NCBI GenBank assembly: GCA_007116205.1
Contig: SKIY01000035.1
Location: forward strand, 1-13,080
Source: Candidatus Izemoplasma sp.
GTDB taxonomy: Bacteria; Bacillota_I; Bacilli_A; Izemoplasmatales; Izemoplasmataceae
Direction: 5' to 3'
DNA length: 13,080 nucleotides
Positions 1 to 7,651 of the stretch are shown piece after piece. The number at the start of each line of letters is the position of its first letter. The first letter of the stretch is position 1. Under the pieces are notes generated by a model. It was not told where the DNA came from. It saw only the letters and a program-made list of their open reading frames with translations, and did not search any database. Made by a program: the position numbers and the translations under genes.

Positions 1-1
1 A

Positions 2-487
2 ATCCTTTTAAATCACCCGTTTTTTTTAGAAGATTTAACCATCACCCCCATCCCCGTTTCTCATGATGCTACCTGTACAATTGGTTTTATCATTGACAAC
101 ACGACTAAAAGACTGGTTTATATGACCGATATTGGCTACTTACCAGAAACAGATTACGAACGTATTCGCAATGCGGATATGTATCTATTCGAAGCCAATT
201 ATGATGTCTCTTTACTATTTTCATCAGCGCGTCCTTACTATTTAAAACGACGCATTGATTCTATTAAAGGGCATCTATCAAATGCGGATTCAGCATACCA
301 TTTGACGCGACTTGTTGGTGAAAAAACCAAAACCATTGTCTTAGCGCATCCCTCACAAGAATGTAATACAGAGTCCCATGCATTAGAAACATTTAAAGAA
401 GTGTTTCAAAGTTACGATATGTCACTTGAACGCTTTGATGTCATCGTTGCAAAGCAACACGAACCAAGTAAGATTATTAAACTTTAA
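2..487 (+). CDS. walJ: WalJ/YycJ-type metallo-beta-lactamase-fold hydrolase, 3' part (5' end outside window)
   Basis: The frame is open from base 2 to a TAA at 485-487, giving 161 visible residues. The first internal ATG (base 122) lies inside a conserved motif, so the gene clearly begins upstream of the window. Visible family landmarks are VSHDA followed by a glycine (residues 19-28 of the fragment), a metal-ligand type TDIGYL (D43), NADMYLFEANYD (about 57-68), KRRI then GHLSN (H91) and LAHPS (H116). This pattern fits the C-terminal half of YycJ/WalJ, a metal-dependent beta-lactamase-fold hydrolase that in Bacillus-type genomes usually sits beside walRK. Family members are thought to be nucleases or phosphodiesterases, but the substrate is not settled. 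The N-terminal HxHxDH metal motif would lie upstream and cannot be seen. The next gene starts 14 bases downstream, so the two are probably cotranscribed. The family call is firm; the exact function is not. Confidence 0.8.
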   Translation: MLLNHPFFLEDLTITPIPVSHDATCTIGFIIDNTTKRLVYMTDIGYLPETDYERIRNADMYLFEANYDVSLLFSSARPYYLKRRIDSIKGHLSNADSAYHLTRLVGEKTKTIVLAHPSQECNTESHALETFKEVFQSYDMSLERFDVIVAKQHEPSKIIKL

Positions 488-492
488 AGGAG
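488..492 (+). promoter_or_regulatory. Ribosome binding site that fixes the start of the kinase-like gene
   Basis: AGGAG sits directly after the TAA of the upstream gene and 9 bases before ATG 502. A longer reading from TTG 493 would begin immediately after this site with no spacer, so ATG 502 is the better start. Confidence 0.75.
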
Positions 493-501
493 TTGTTTTA
501 T

Positions 502-1374
502 ATGAACCATGAAACTATTATTAAAAATGTGTGTGCAAAAGTGTTTTCTTTACCCGAATCTGCTATTAGTTTAAACAGACGGTTAATGGGGGGCATGTCA
601 AACTACACATATGTCATCGATGTAGATGGAACTTTATACACCTTTAGAATTCCTGGTAAAAACGCCGAACAATTTGTAGACCGAGAAGTAGAAGCCTACC
701 ATTTATCACTTATTGAACCGCTCAATTTAAACAACGAGACCATTTATACGGACACAGAAAACGGGTATAAAATTGCTAAATATATAAAGGGTCAGCCACT
801 GCATGAACGCAACCCACTAGAATATTTAGAAGCGGCCGCAAAAGTATTGCACACCATCCATGATAGTGCAATTACTTCAAAGTATAATTATGCACCATTT
901 AACCGATTAGAAAAATATGAAAAACTTGTTAAGGCCTATGATCACGAACATAGTGAGCGCTATTATACTTATAAAAACAAATTATTAAGTCAAGACACCT
1001 TTTTATCGCAGTTTCCTAAGACCCTCACCCACGGTGATGCGCAAATTAGTAATTTTGTCGTCACTGAGAACGCACTCAAATTAATGGATTGGGAGTTTAC
1101 TGGGATGAATGATCCTTTTTATGATATTGCGTGTTTCGGCAATAACGATTTTGATCATGCGTTAGCTTTATTGCCTGTCTATTTAGGTCATGAACCTAGT
1201 GATGATGAACATAACAGACTGCATCTATGGCGCATTTTTCAATGTTTACAGTGGCACAACGTTGCACTTTATAAAGAATTTATCGGGTTATCAAAAGATT
1301 TAAGCGTAGATTTTAAAAAAGTTGCCGGTATGTATTTAGATAAAGCTGAAAAACTTATCGCTAATTTGAAATAA
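502..1374 (+). CDS. Choline/ethanolamine kinase-like (LicA/APH-fold) phosphotransferase
   Basis: A 290-residue cytosolic protein of the aminoglycoside-phosphotransferase/choline-kinase fold. The N-lobe has a glycine-rich start (RRLMGGMSN, about residues 25-33) and FRIPG, the usual region of the nucleotide loop and lysine/arginine strand. The catalytic Brenner motif is LTHGDAQISN, with H177, D179 and N184, and the metal-binding motif is MDWEFTGMNDP, with D196. The phrase DWE.xGMNDPxxDIA is typical of bacterial choline kinases of the LicA type and of related ethanolamine and thiamine kinases. The likely reaction is ATP-dependent phosphorylation of choline or ethanolamine, feeding phosphocholine or phosphoethanolamine decoration or lipid synthesis. 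No cytidylyltransferase or choline transporter is visible next to it, so the substrate stays open. It follows the WalJ-like gene by 14 bases and ends just before a terminator, so it is the last gene of its transcript. Confidence 0.75.
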   Translation: MNHETIIKNVCAKVFSLPESAISLNRRLMGGMSNYTYVIDVDGTLYTFRIPGKNAEQFVDREVEAYHLSLIEPLNLNNETIYTDTENGYKIAKYIKGQPLHERNPLEYLEAAAKVLHTIHDSAITSKYNYAPFNRLEKYEKLVKAYDHEHSERYYTYKNKLLSQDTFLSQFPKTLTHGDAQISNFVVTENALKLMDWEFTGMNDPFYDIACFGNNDFDHALALLPVYLGHEPSDDEHNRLHLWRIFQCLQWHNVALYKEFIGLSKDLSVDFKKVAGMYLDKAEKLIANLK

Positions 1375-1397
1375 CACATCTGATTTTCTAAACTAAG

Positions 1398-1433
1398 AGA
1401 AAACACTAAAAATGTAAGTGTTTTCTTTTTTTT
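1398..1433 (+). terminator. Intrinsic terminator after the kinase-like gene
   Basis: A perfect 10-bp stem, AGAAAACACT at 1398-1407 with AGTGTTTTCT at 1417-1426, has a 9-base loop and is followed by seven T residues. It starts 24 bases after the stop codon and separates the first transcript from nifJ. Confidence 0.88.
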
Positions 1434-1447
1434 ATTTCATAGATAAC

Positions 1448-1497
1448 ATGTTGTCTTAAAAAGGGTTATGTTGTATAATTTTGTTGTATGACAACAT
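1448..1497 (+). promoter_or_regulatory. Repeat cluster around the nifJ promoter, possible operator
   Basis: The hexamer TGTTGT occurs at 1449-1454, 1469-1474 and 1482-1487, with its complement ACAACA at 1491-1496. The first and last copies form a perfect 8-bp inverted repeat, ATGTTGTC (1448-1455) and GACAACAT (1490-1497). The last two form a compact hairpin-like palindrome with a 3-base centre, close to the expected transcript start. The copies overlap the -35 box, the upstream edge of the -10 box and the start region, which is where a repressor would act. No regulator can be named from the sequence. The arms do not fit the spacing of the clostridial Rex consensus. Confidence 0.4.
1451..1479 (+). 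promoter_or_regulatory. Sigma-A type promoter of nifJ
   Basis: A -35 box TTGTCT (1451-1456; 4 of 6 to TTGACA), a 17-base spacer and a perfect -10 box TATAAT (1474-1479). Transcription should begin near 1486, about 42 bases before the start codon. Confidence 0.8.
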
Positions 1498-1527
1498 TGT
1501 AAAAAAAATTAATTGGAGGTAGTTTAG

Positions 1528-4500
1528 ATGGCGACAAAAAAAGTGTTTCAGTCAATGGATGGAAACCAAGCTGCGGCGCACGCTTCGTACGCTTTTACAG
1601 AAGTAGCTGGAATATACCCAATCACACCATCATCACCGATGGCTGAATTAACAGATTTATGGGCATCTCAAGGAAAAAAGAACTTATTTGGTATGCCTGT
1701 TAAAGTCATTCAAATGCAGTCGGAAGCCGGTGCTGCGGGAACGGTTCATGGTTCTTTACAAGCAGGCGCGCTCACGACCACATACACAGCTTCACAAGGG
1801 TTATTATTAAAGTTACCAAACATGTACAAAATTGCAGGAGAGCTTTTACCAGGTGTTATTCATGTTTCTGCACGTAGTATTGCGGTACAAGCACTTTCTA
1901 TTTTTGGAGATCATCAAGATGTAATGGCAGCGCGTCAAACTGGATTTGCGATGCTAGCATCAGGGTCTGTTCAACAAACAATGGACTTAGCTGGTGTGGC
2001 ACATCTAGCAGCGATAAAATCAAGCGTACCGTTTTTACATTTCTTTGATGGGTTCCGGACATCTCATGAAGTGAATAAAGTAGAAGTTATGCCTTATGAA
2101 GTTTATGACCGTCTATTAGATAAAGAAGCAGTTCTTAAATTTAGAAGACGGGCATTAAACAGTCAAAACCCAGTAACACGTGGTTCAGCACAAAACGATG
2201 ACGTATACATGCAAACACGTGAATTACAAGAAAAATTCTATACCGATATTCCTGATATCGTTAATGAATATTTAAGTGAAATTAGTAAAGAAACTGGAAG
2301 AGACTATGCACCGTTTGTCTATTATGGAGACAAAGCAGCTGAAGACGTAATTATCGCGATGGGGTCTGTCACAGAAACGATTCGCGAAACTGTAGATTTC
2401 TTAAACAACCAAGGGCGTAAAGTTGGATTATTAACCGTCCATTTATACAGACCATTCAGCGCTGATTATTTCATTAAAGCTATGCCAAAAGGTGTTAAGC
2501 GTATTGCCGTACTCGATCGTACAAAAGAAAATGGTTCAATCGGAGAGCCTTTATTCTTAGATGTTAAGAGTGTTTATTACGGAACCGATAACCCGCCACG
2601 TATTATTGGTGGACGTTACGGACTTTCAAGTAAAGACACAACACCGGCGCAAATTGTTGCGGTTTATGATAACTTAGCTAAAGAACAAAAAGACCGTTTC
2701 ACCATTGGTATTCAAGACGATGTCAATCATTCGTCACTTTCAGTCCCTAAAGAAATTGACGTTGCTGATAAAACAACTACGGAATTATTATTCTTTGGGT
2801 TCGGTAGTGATGGTACTGTTGGCGCAAGTAAAAACACGATTAAAATTATTGGTGAAAATACAGATTTATATGGTCAAGCGTATTCTAGTTATGACTCGAA
2901 AAAATCTGGTGGCGTTACCCGTATGCATTTACGCTTTAGTGAAAAACCGATACGTAGTACATACTTAGTAAGTCATCCACACTTTGTCTCATGTTCTAAA
3001 GACTCATACTTAAATCTTTACGACATGTTAGGTGGATTACGACCGAAAGGAACATTCTTACTTAATACCATTAAAAAACCAGAAGACGTAGAAGCATTAC
3101 TCCCAAATAAGGTAAAACGTCAACTGGCAGAAAAAGATGCTAAACTATACATCATTAACGCCGTAAAACTTGCTGAGGATGTAGGGTTAGGTGGTATGAT
3201 TAATACCATTATGCAATCGGCATTCTTTGCGCTTAATGAGCATATTATGTCTTGTGAAGATGCGCAAGCGTTGATGAAATCATATGCTGAAAAAGAATAC
3301 AGCCGTAAAGGGAAAGAAATCGTTGAGAAAAACTTTGCAGCAATTGACAAAGGTAAAGAAGGATTAACACAAATTGATGTTAAACCGGAATGGAAAGATC
3401 TAAAAGACGATGTGAAAGAAGTCGATGCGTCAAAACCTAAATACGTGCGAGAAATCGCTGAACCAGTAAATGCAATTGAGGGCTATAGCTTACCTGTAAG
3501 TGCGTTTGAAGACTATTATGATGGTACGATGGTGAACGGGTCAAGTGCGTATGAAAAACGTGGTATTGCAAACTACATTCCACAATGGATTGATGATAAC
3601 TGTATCCAATGTAACCAATGTGCATTCGCATGTCCACATGGTGTCATTCGCCCATTCTTACTGACTGAAGAAGAAATGGAAAAAGCACCTGATGGTATTA
3701 AAACCGTTGATGCACGCGGTAAAGGACTAGAAGGACTGCAATATAAAATTCAAATTTCGACACTTGACTGTACTGGTTGTGCTGTCTGTGTACAAGTTTG
3801 TCCAGCGAAAGATAAAGCACTTGAACTAAGTCCTATTGGTGATGAAATTGAAAAAGGTGAAATTGATAACTCAAACTACTTATTTAATGAAGTTTCATAC
3901 AAAGATAACCTTGTTCAAAAAACCAATGCGAAAAACTCACAGTTCGCGAAACCGTTATTTGAGTTTAGTGGTGCGTGTGCCGGATGTGGTGAAACACCAT
4001 ACATCAAGCTCGTCACGCAACTGTTTGGGAACCGCATGATGATTGCCAATGCAACAGGATGTACCTCGATTTATGGTGGTTCATTCCCAGCGACACCATA
4101 CACAGTCGACATCGATGGCCGCGGACCTGCGTGGGCAAATAGTTTATTTGAAGACAATGCTGAATTCGGCTTTGGTATGCGCCATGCGCAACAAGCAATT
4201 CGTGACCGTCTCCAAACACTTTTTGTTGAAAATAAAGCATCGATGCCAAAAGAAATTACTGGCTTACTTGAAGAGTGGGTTGAAAACCGTGAAGATGGCG
4301 AAAAAACCCTAGAACTTTCGAAAAAAATTCAACCATTAATCAATGATTTAGACGGTGACATTGGCGAAGAACTTAAAGCCATCGCACCATACCTAGTTAA
4401 ACAATCAAATTGGATCATTGGTGGTGACGGATGGGCTTACGATATCGGCTTCGGCGGATTAGACCACGTGATTGCAAATGGTGAGGATATAAACATCTTG

Positions 4501-5073
4501 ATACTAGATACTGAAGTGTACTCAAACACAGGTGGACAATCAAGTAAAGCAGCCGCTACAGGATCAATTGCAGCCTTTACTGCATCAGGTAAAGACGGTA
4601 AGAAAAAAGATCTTGCAGCGATTGCGATGAGTTACGGTCATGTGTATGTTGCACAAGTTTCACACGGCGCTTCACAACAACAAGTATTGCGTGCAATTCG
4701 TGAAGCTGAAGCACATGAAGGACCATCAATTGTTATTGCCTACAGCCCATGTATCGCGCATAAAATTAAAGGTGGTATGACCTATTCTAACGAACAAGCA
4801 AAACTTGCGACAGAATGTGGTTATTGGCCGACTTTCCGCTTCGATCCAAAACTTGAAGCAGAAGGTAAAAATCCATTCCAAATCGATTCAAAAACACCGA
4901 AATGGGATAAATACCAAGATTTCTTAATGAATGAAGCGCGTTATGCACAACTTGTCGATATCAATCCAGATAAAGCAAAATCGCTTTATGAAGGCAACTT
5001 AAATCAAGCAAAACGTCGTTACAAAATGTATCAACGCTATGCAGCTATGGATTACTCACTCGATAAAGAATAA
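1528..5073 (+). CDS. nifJ: Pyruvate:ferredoxin (flavodoxin) oxidoreductase, single-chain
   Basis: This cytosolic enzyme converts pyruvate, CoA and oxidised ferredoxin to acetyl-CoA, CO2 and reduced ferredoxin. At 1181 residues it has the full length of homodimeric PFORs. The N-terminal pyruvate/TPP domain shows YPITPSSP with T33, plus E66 and R116, each two positions after the matching residues of the Desulfovibrio africanus enzyme as I recall them. A ferredoxin-like domain carries two [4Fe-4S] motifs: C692, C695, C698, C702 and C748, C751, C754, C758. The proximal cluster ligands are C817, C820, C845 and C1075. The TPP/Mg site is GDGWAYDIG (966-974) through NTGGQ (1000-1004). All catalytic and cluster residues are present. 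GGAGGT at 1515-1520 sits 7 bases before the ATG. The gene has its own promoter and terminator, and repeats around the promoter suggest regulation. It implies anaerobic or fermentative pyruvate metabolism. Pyruvate is the likely substrate, though other 2-oxoacids cannot be wholly excluded. Confidence 0.97.
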   Translation: MATKKVFQSMDGNQAAAHASYAFTEVAGIYPITPSSPMAELTDLWASQGKKNLFGMPVKVIQMQSEAGAAGTVHGSLQAGALTTTYTASQGLLLKLPNMYKIAGELLPGVIHVSARSIAVQALSIFGDHQDVMAARQTGFAMLASGSVQQTMDLAGVAHLAAIKSSVPFLHFFDGFRTSHEVNKVEVMPYEVYDRLLDKEAVLKFRRRALNSQNPVTRGSAQNDDVYMQTRELQEKFYTDIPDIVNEYLSEISKETGRDYAPFVYYGDKAAEDVIIAMGSVTETIRETVDFLNNQGRKVGLLTVHLYRPFSADYFIKAMPKGVKRIAVLDRTKENGSIGEPLFLDVKSVYYGTDNPPRIIGGRYGLSSKDTTPAQIVAVYDNLAKEQKDRFTIGIQDDVNHSSLSVPKEIDVADKTTTELLFFGFGSDGTVGASKNTIKIIGENTDLYGQAYSSYDSKKSGGVTRMHLRFSEKPIRSTYLVSHPHFVSCSKDSYLNLYDMLGGLRPKGTFLLNTIKKPEDVEALLPNKVKRQLAEKDAKLYIINAVKLAEDVGLGGMINTIMQSAFFALNEHIMSCEDAQALMKSYAEKEYSRKGKEIVEKNFAAIDKGKEGLTQIDVKPEWKDLKDDVKEVDASKPKYVREIAEPVNAIEGYSLPVSAFEDYYDGTMVNGSSAYEKRGIANYIPQWIDDNCIQCNQCAFACPHGVIRPFLLTEEEMEKAPDGIKTVDARGKGLEGLQYKIQISTLDCTGCAVCVQVCPAKDKALELSPIGDEIEKGEIDNSNYLFNEVSYKDNLVQKTNAKNSQFAKPLFEFSGACAGCGETPYIKLVTQLFGNRMMIANATGCTSIYGGSFPATPYTVDIDGRGPAWANSLFEDNAEFGFGMRHAQQAIRDRLQTLFVENKASMPKEITGLLEEWVENREDGEKTLELSKKIQPLINDLDGDIGEELKAIAPYLVKQSNWIIGGDGWAYDIGFGGLDHVIANGEDINILILDTEVYSNTGGQSSKAAATGSIAAFTASGKDGKKKDLAAIAMSYGHVYVAQVSHGASQQQVLRAIREAEAHEGPSIVIAYSPCIAHKIKGGMTYSNEQAKLATECGYWPTFRFDPKLEAEGKNPFQIDSKTPKWDKYQDFLMNEARYAQLVDINPDKAKSLYEGNLNQAKRRYKMYQRYAAMDYSLDKE

Positions 5074-5078
5074 CAACC

Positions 5079-5110
5079 AAGGCACAGGTCACACTGTGCC
5101 TTTTCCTTTA
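5079..5110 (+). terminator. Intrinsic terminator of nifJ
   Basis: A 9-bp stem, AAGGCACAG (5079-5087) with CTGTGCCTT (5094-5102), encloses a 6-base loop and is followed by a T-rich tract interrupted by CC. It begins five bases after the nifJ stop. Confidence 0.85.
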
Positions 5111-5117
5111 TACAAGG

Positions 5118-5131
5118 TGAAAGCGCTTGAT
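5118..5131 (+). promoter_or_regulatory. cre-like box overlapping the -35 of the MgtC-family gene
   Basis: TGAAAGCGCTTGAT matches the first 11 of 14 bases of the idealised CcpA operator TGAAAGCGCTTTCA and overlaps the -35 box at 5127-5132. A site in this position would repress. No CcpA or HPr kinase gene is in the window, so this is a pattern match only. Confidence 0.3.
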
Positions 5132-5155
5132 TTTATGCGCAAAAACATATATAAT
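5127..5155 (+). promoter_or_regulatory. Sigma-A type promoter of the MgtC-family gene
   Basis: A -35 box TTGATT (5127-5132), a 17-base spacer and -10 TATAAT (5150-5155), with a second overlapping TATAAT at 5155-5160. Transcription would begin near 5162-5167, leaving a leader of about 20-25 bases. Confidence 0.72.
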
Positions 5156-5186
5156 ATAATACTAATACATCTAAAGTGGTGATTTT

Positions 5187-5666
5187 ATGGAACAACAAGT
5201 CGATCTCATATACATTTTACGTGGACTGGCATTGACAGTTCTTTTTGTCGGACTGATAGGATTTGAACGCCAACGCCGTAATAAGATTGCCGGCTTAACA
5301 ACCCATGTCTTAGTTGCACTCGGCGCTGCTGGGCTAACGATGGTTCAACAGCATATGGTACAAGATGCCATTATGTTTGTTCGAGAAAATCCTGATATTG
5401 CTGCACATGTAAACATTGAAAGACAACGTATCGTTGCCCAAATTGTTTCGGGGATCGGGTTTTTAGGAACCGGTGCTATTATTAAAACCAATGGCTATAT
5501 TAGTGGGTTAACAACCGCTTCAACGCTATGGATTGGAGCGATAATTGGGATTATTTTCGGCTATGGACTTTGGGAACTGGGGATCACATTGTCATTGTTA
5601 ACTTTGTTCGTACTAACAATCATAAAAAACTTCTTCCGACATATGGTAGAAGACTCAACACATTAA
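5187..5666 (+). CDS. MgtC/SapB-family inner-membrane protein, short form
   Basis: A 159-residue, strongly hydrophobic protein. Family signatures are GFERQRR (25-31) leading into AGLTTHVLVALGAAG (35-49), then RIVAQIVSGIGFLGTGAII (81-99) and SGLTTASTLWIGAIIG (106-121). Four or five membrane segments are expected at about 7-25, 37-54, 82-99, 108-125 and 128-147. A polar insert of about 25 residues (55-80) lies between the second and third. It lacks the C-terminal soluble ACT-like domain of MgtC from Salmonella and so resembles the short SapB-type members. MgtC proteins are linked to survival in low magnesium and to modulation of membrane ATP synthase or phosphate handling, but the role of short forms is not established, so no gene symbol is given. 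The ribosome binding site is weak (AGTGGTGA, about 5175-5182), which suggests modest expression. It is monocistronic, with its own promoter and terminator. Confidence 0.85.
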   Translation: MEQQVDLIYILRGLALTVLFVGLIGFERQRRNKIAGLTTHVLVALGAAGLTMVQQHMVQDAIMFVRENPDIAAHVNIERQRIVAQIVSGIGFLGTGAIIKTNGYISGLTTASTLWIGAIIGIIFGYGLWELGITLSLLTLFVLTIIKNFFRHMVEDSTH

Positions 5667-5670
5667 ATCT

Positions 5671-5701
5671 AAAGATGCTGCCTTTGCAAGCATCTTTTTT
5701 T
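5671..5701 (+). terminator. Intrinsic terminator of the MgtC-family gene
   Basis: A 9-bp stem, AAAGATGCT (5671-5679) with AGCATCTTT (5689-5697), and a 9-base loop run into a T tract. It starts four bases after the stop codon. Confidence 0.87.
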
Positions 5702-5722
5702 ATGAAAAATTATATCATATCG

Positions 5723-5752
5723 TTAGCAATACGCCGTACTTTCATATACAAT
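5723..5752 (+). promoter_or_regulatory. sufC: Probable promoter of the suf operon
   Basis: The best candidate is a -35 box TTAGCA (5723-5728), an 18-base spacer and a -10 box TACAAT (5747-5752). An overlapping TATACA at 5745-5750 would give a 16-base spacer. The boxes are weaker than those of nifJ. A promoter is expected here because a terminator lies just upstream and five packed genes follow. No clear operator or riboswitch is visible in the 112-base gap. Confidence 0.5.
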
Positions 5753-5778
5753 AATAATGGACTCAAGGAGGTAATAAT

Positions 5779-6612
5779 ATGGCAATATTAAAAATAGAAA
5801 ACCTACACGCTAAAGTGGAAGGTAAAGAAATATTAAAAGGCGTAAGCCTCACAATAAAAGGTGGAGAAACCCATGCTATAATGGGACCCAATGGAACAGG
5901 AAAAAGCACACTTGCAAGTGTGATTATGGGACACCCGCGCTATGAAGTCACAGAAGGGTCAATAACCCTTGATGGTGAAGACGTTTTAGAGATGGACGTT
6001 GATGAACGTGCACGCGCTGGTTTGTTTTTAGCGATGCAAGCCCCAGCAGAAGTGCCAGGGGTAACCAATAGTGACTTTATTAAAACCGCTATGAATGCAC
6101 GTTTAGACGATGAGAATAAATTATCATTGTTTAAGTTTATTCGTAGTTACGATAAAGCGGTTCAAGAGTTAAAGATGAGCGAAGATCTACCACACCGCTA
6201 TCTTAATGAAGGCTTTAGCGGGGGCGAGAAAAAGCGCAATGAGATTTTACAGATGAAAATGCTGAAACCAAGCATTGCTATTTTAGATGAAATCGACTCA
6301 GGACTTGATGTCGATGCGTTAAAAGTTGTTGGTGACAACGTCACTGAAATGAAAAATGATAACCTTGGATTATTATTAATTACGCATTACCAAAGACTGC
6401 TTGATTACATTAGTGCAGACACCGTTCACGTAATGATGCAAGGCCGTATTGTAAAATCAGGTGGCATTGACTTGATGAAAAAAATCGATACACAAGGGTA
6501 TGAATGGATTAAAGAAGAACTTGGCATTGAAGATGAGCGCGTGATTCCCGAAGATGACGATGAGCGTATTATGCTCGGAACATGTGCGACGAAAGAAGCA
6601 CTTGAAGAGTAA
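5779..6612 (+). CDS. sufC: SUF Fe-S assembly ATPase SufC
   Basis: This is the ABC-type ATPase of the SufBCD scaffold. It binds SufB and SufD in the cytosol and uses ATP to drive shape changes during cluster assembly. It is 277 residues long. Walker A is GPNGTGKST (36-44), the signature is FSGGEKKRNE (146-155), Walker B is IAILDE with catalytic E171, the D-loop is SGLD (174-177), and the switch histidine is H203 in ITHYQR. GGEKKRNEILQM is the SufC-specific form of the signature region. The common SufC ending GYEWIKEELGIE closes at about residue 251 and is followed by a roughly 26-residue acidic tail containing C269, longer than the usual 250-260 residues. AAGGAGGT (5765-5772) is 6 bases before the ATG. 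It is the first gene of the suf operon, and its stop codon overlaps the sufD start by one base. Confidence 0.97.
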   Translation: MAILKIENLHAKVEGKEILKGVSLTIKGGETHAIMGPNGTGKSTLASVIMGHPRYEVTEGSITLDGEDVLEMDVDERARAGLFLAMQAPAEVPGVTNSDFIKTAMNARLDDENKLSLFKFIRSYDKAVQELKMSEDLPHRYLNEGFSGGEKKRNEILQMKMLKPSIAILDEIDSGLDVDALKVVGDNVTEMKNDNLGLLLITHYQRLLDYISADTVHVMMQGRIVKSGGIDLMKKIDTQGYEWIKEELGIEDERVIPEDDDERIMLGTCATKEALEE

Positions 6613-7643
6613 TGCCAATCGAACCTACGCATGCGTTAAAAAAACGGATTAAAACCCTTGAAAATGTAATTGTTGTTGAAGATGGAGAAATTATCGAGCA
6701 ACGCTTAGATGAAACAATGCAACTGATTAACATCACAACAAAACCAAGCAACCACGTTGCATTATGTAAAGAAACATCTAAAATGGTGCAACTTAACGAA
6801 TCAACACGAAACAGCTTTTTAAGCTTAGATATTCCAAGCAACAAAACCTTTAAAAAACCACTACACCTTTTCTTCATTGCAAATAAAAAAGCAGTGGTTC
6901 ATAAAACCGCTATTCATGTCGCAGAAAATACGCAGTTCAAACTATTTGAATCAGTGACAGGCTATGGCGACCAAACGATTAATTATGTTTCAGATACCCA
7001 TTTAGAAGCAGATGCACAGCTTACTTACACCACCTTATCAAGTGGTGATAAATCCGTCGCAAGTGCCATCGTACGTAATGCAGCCTTAAAAGCGCGTGCA
7101 GTAATAACATATACAAACGGTGTGTTCACCAACGGCACGACGAATCAAGAAAACCACGTCTTATTAAACGGCGCAGCAGCTGAGGGTATTGCTAAAACCA
7201 TCGCATTAACTTCAGACACCCAAGAAACCCTCATTAAAACCACCGTCGAACATCTTGCACCAAAATCAAAAGGCCTAATAGAACACTATGGCGTTGCGAA
7301 TGATGCGAGCACGTTGATTTTTGAAGGGGTCGGAAAAATCCATAAAAACATGCGCCAAAGCGAAGCGAGACAAAGCAATAAAGGTGTTGTGATTGGTGCA
7401 CAAGCACGGCTTGATGCAAACCCACTATTGCTTATCGATGAACATGATGTAGAAGCAGGGCATGGCGCTGCAATTGGTCGTATTGATGAAGATCAACTAT
7501 ACTATCTCATGAGTCGCGGCTTAAATCTTCGAGAAGCTGAAAAACTCATTATTAATGGGTATGTTGCCCCGTTACAAAAAATCATTGAATCAGAGACCAT
7601 TAAAGAGCATGTCAACACATTGTTAAGTCAAAAAATACAGTAG
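6612..7643 (+). CDS. sufD: SUF Fe-S scaffold protein SufD
   Basis: SufD pairs with SufB on two SufC subunits to form the scaffold on which [Fe-S] clusters are built. The 343-residue protein is shorter than Bacillus SufD (about 437), mainly in the N-terminal region. The central part has the low-complexity beta-helix look of the family. Near the C-terminus EAGHGAAIG carries H284, matching the SufD histidine that helps hold the nascent cluster in E. coli. It is followed by DEDQLYYLMSRGLN and the helical GYVAPL ending typical of SufB/SufD. The ATG shares its A with the TAA of sufC (TAATG) and has only a weak purine run upstream, so translation is probably coupled to sufC. I see no reason to choose a later start. 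Confidence 0.93.
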   Translation: MPIEPTHALKKRIKTLENVIVVEDGEIIEQRLDETMQLINITTKPSNHVALCKETSKMVQLNESTRNSFLSLDIPSNKTFKKPLHLFFIANKKAVVHKTAIHVAENTQFKLFESVTGYGDQTINYVSDTHLEADAQLTYTTLSSGDKSVASAIVRNAALKARAVITYTNGVFTNGTTNQENHVLLNGAAAEGIAKTIALTSDTQETLIKTTVEHLAPKSKGLIEHYGVANDASTLIFEGVGKIHKNMRQSEARQSNKGVVIGAQARLDANPLLLIDEHDVEAGHGAAIGRIDEDQLYYLMSRGLNLREAEKLIINGYVAPLQKIIESETIKEHVNTLLSQKIQ

Positions 7644-7651
7644 GTGATTAG

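Noticed and set aside
1481..1497. Rex operator at the nifJ start region.
   Set aside because: The TTGTT and AACA arms have an odd centre and wrong spacing compared with TTGTTAAnnnnTTAACAA, and the outermost bases do not pair. Kept only as an unnamed operator candidate.
5528..5791. Plus-strand open frame bridging the MgtC-family gene and sufC.
   Set aside because: It is out of frame with both genes, runs through a clear terminator and promoter, and lacks a ribosome binding site.
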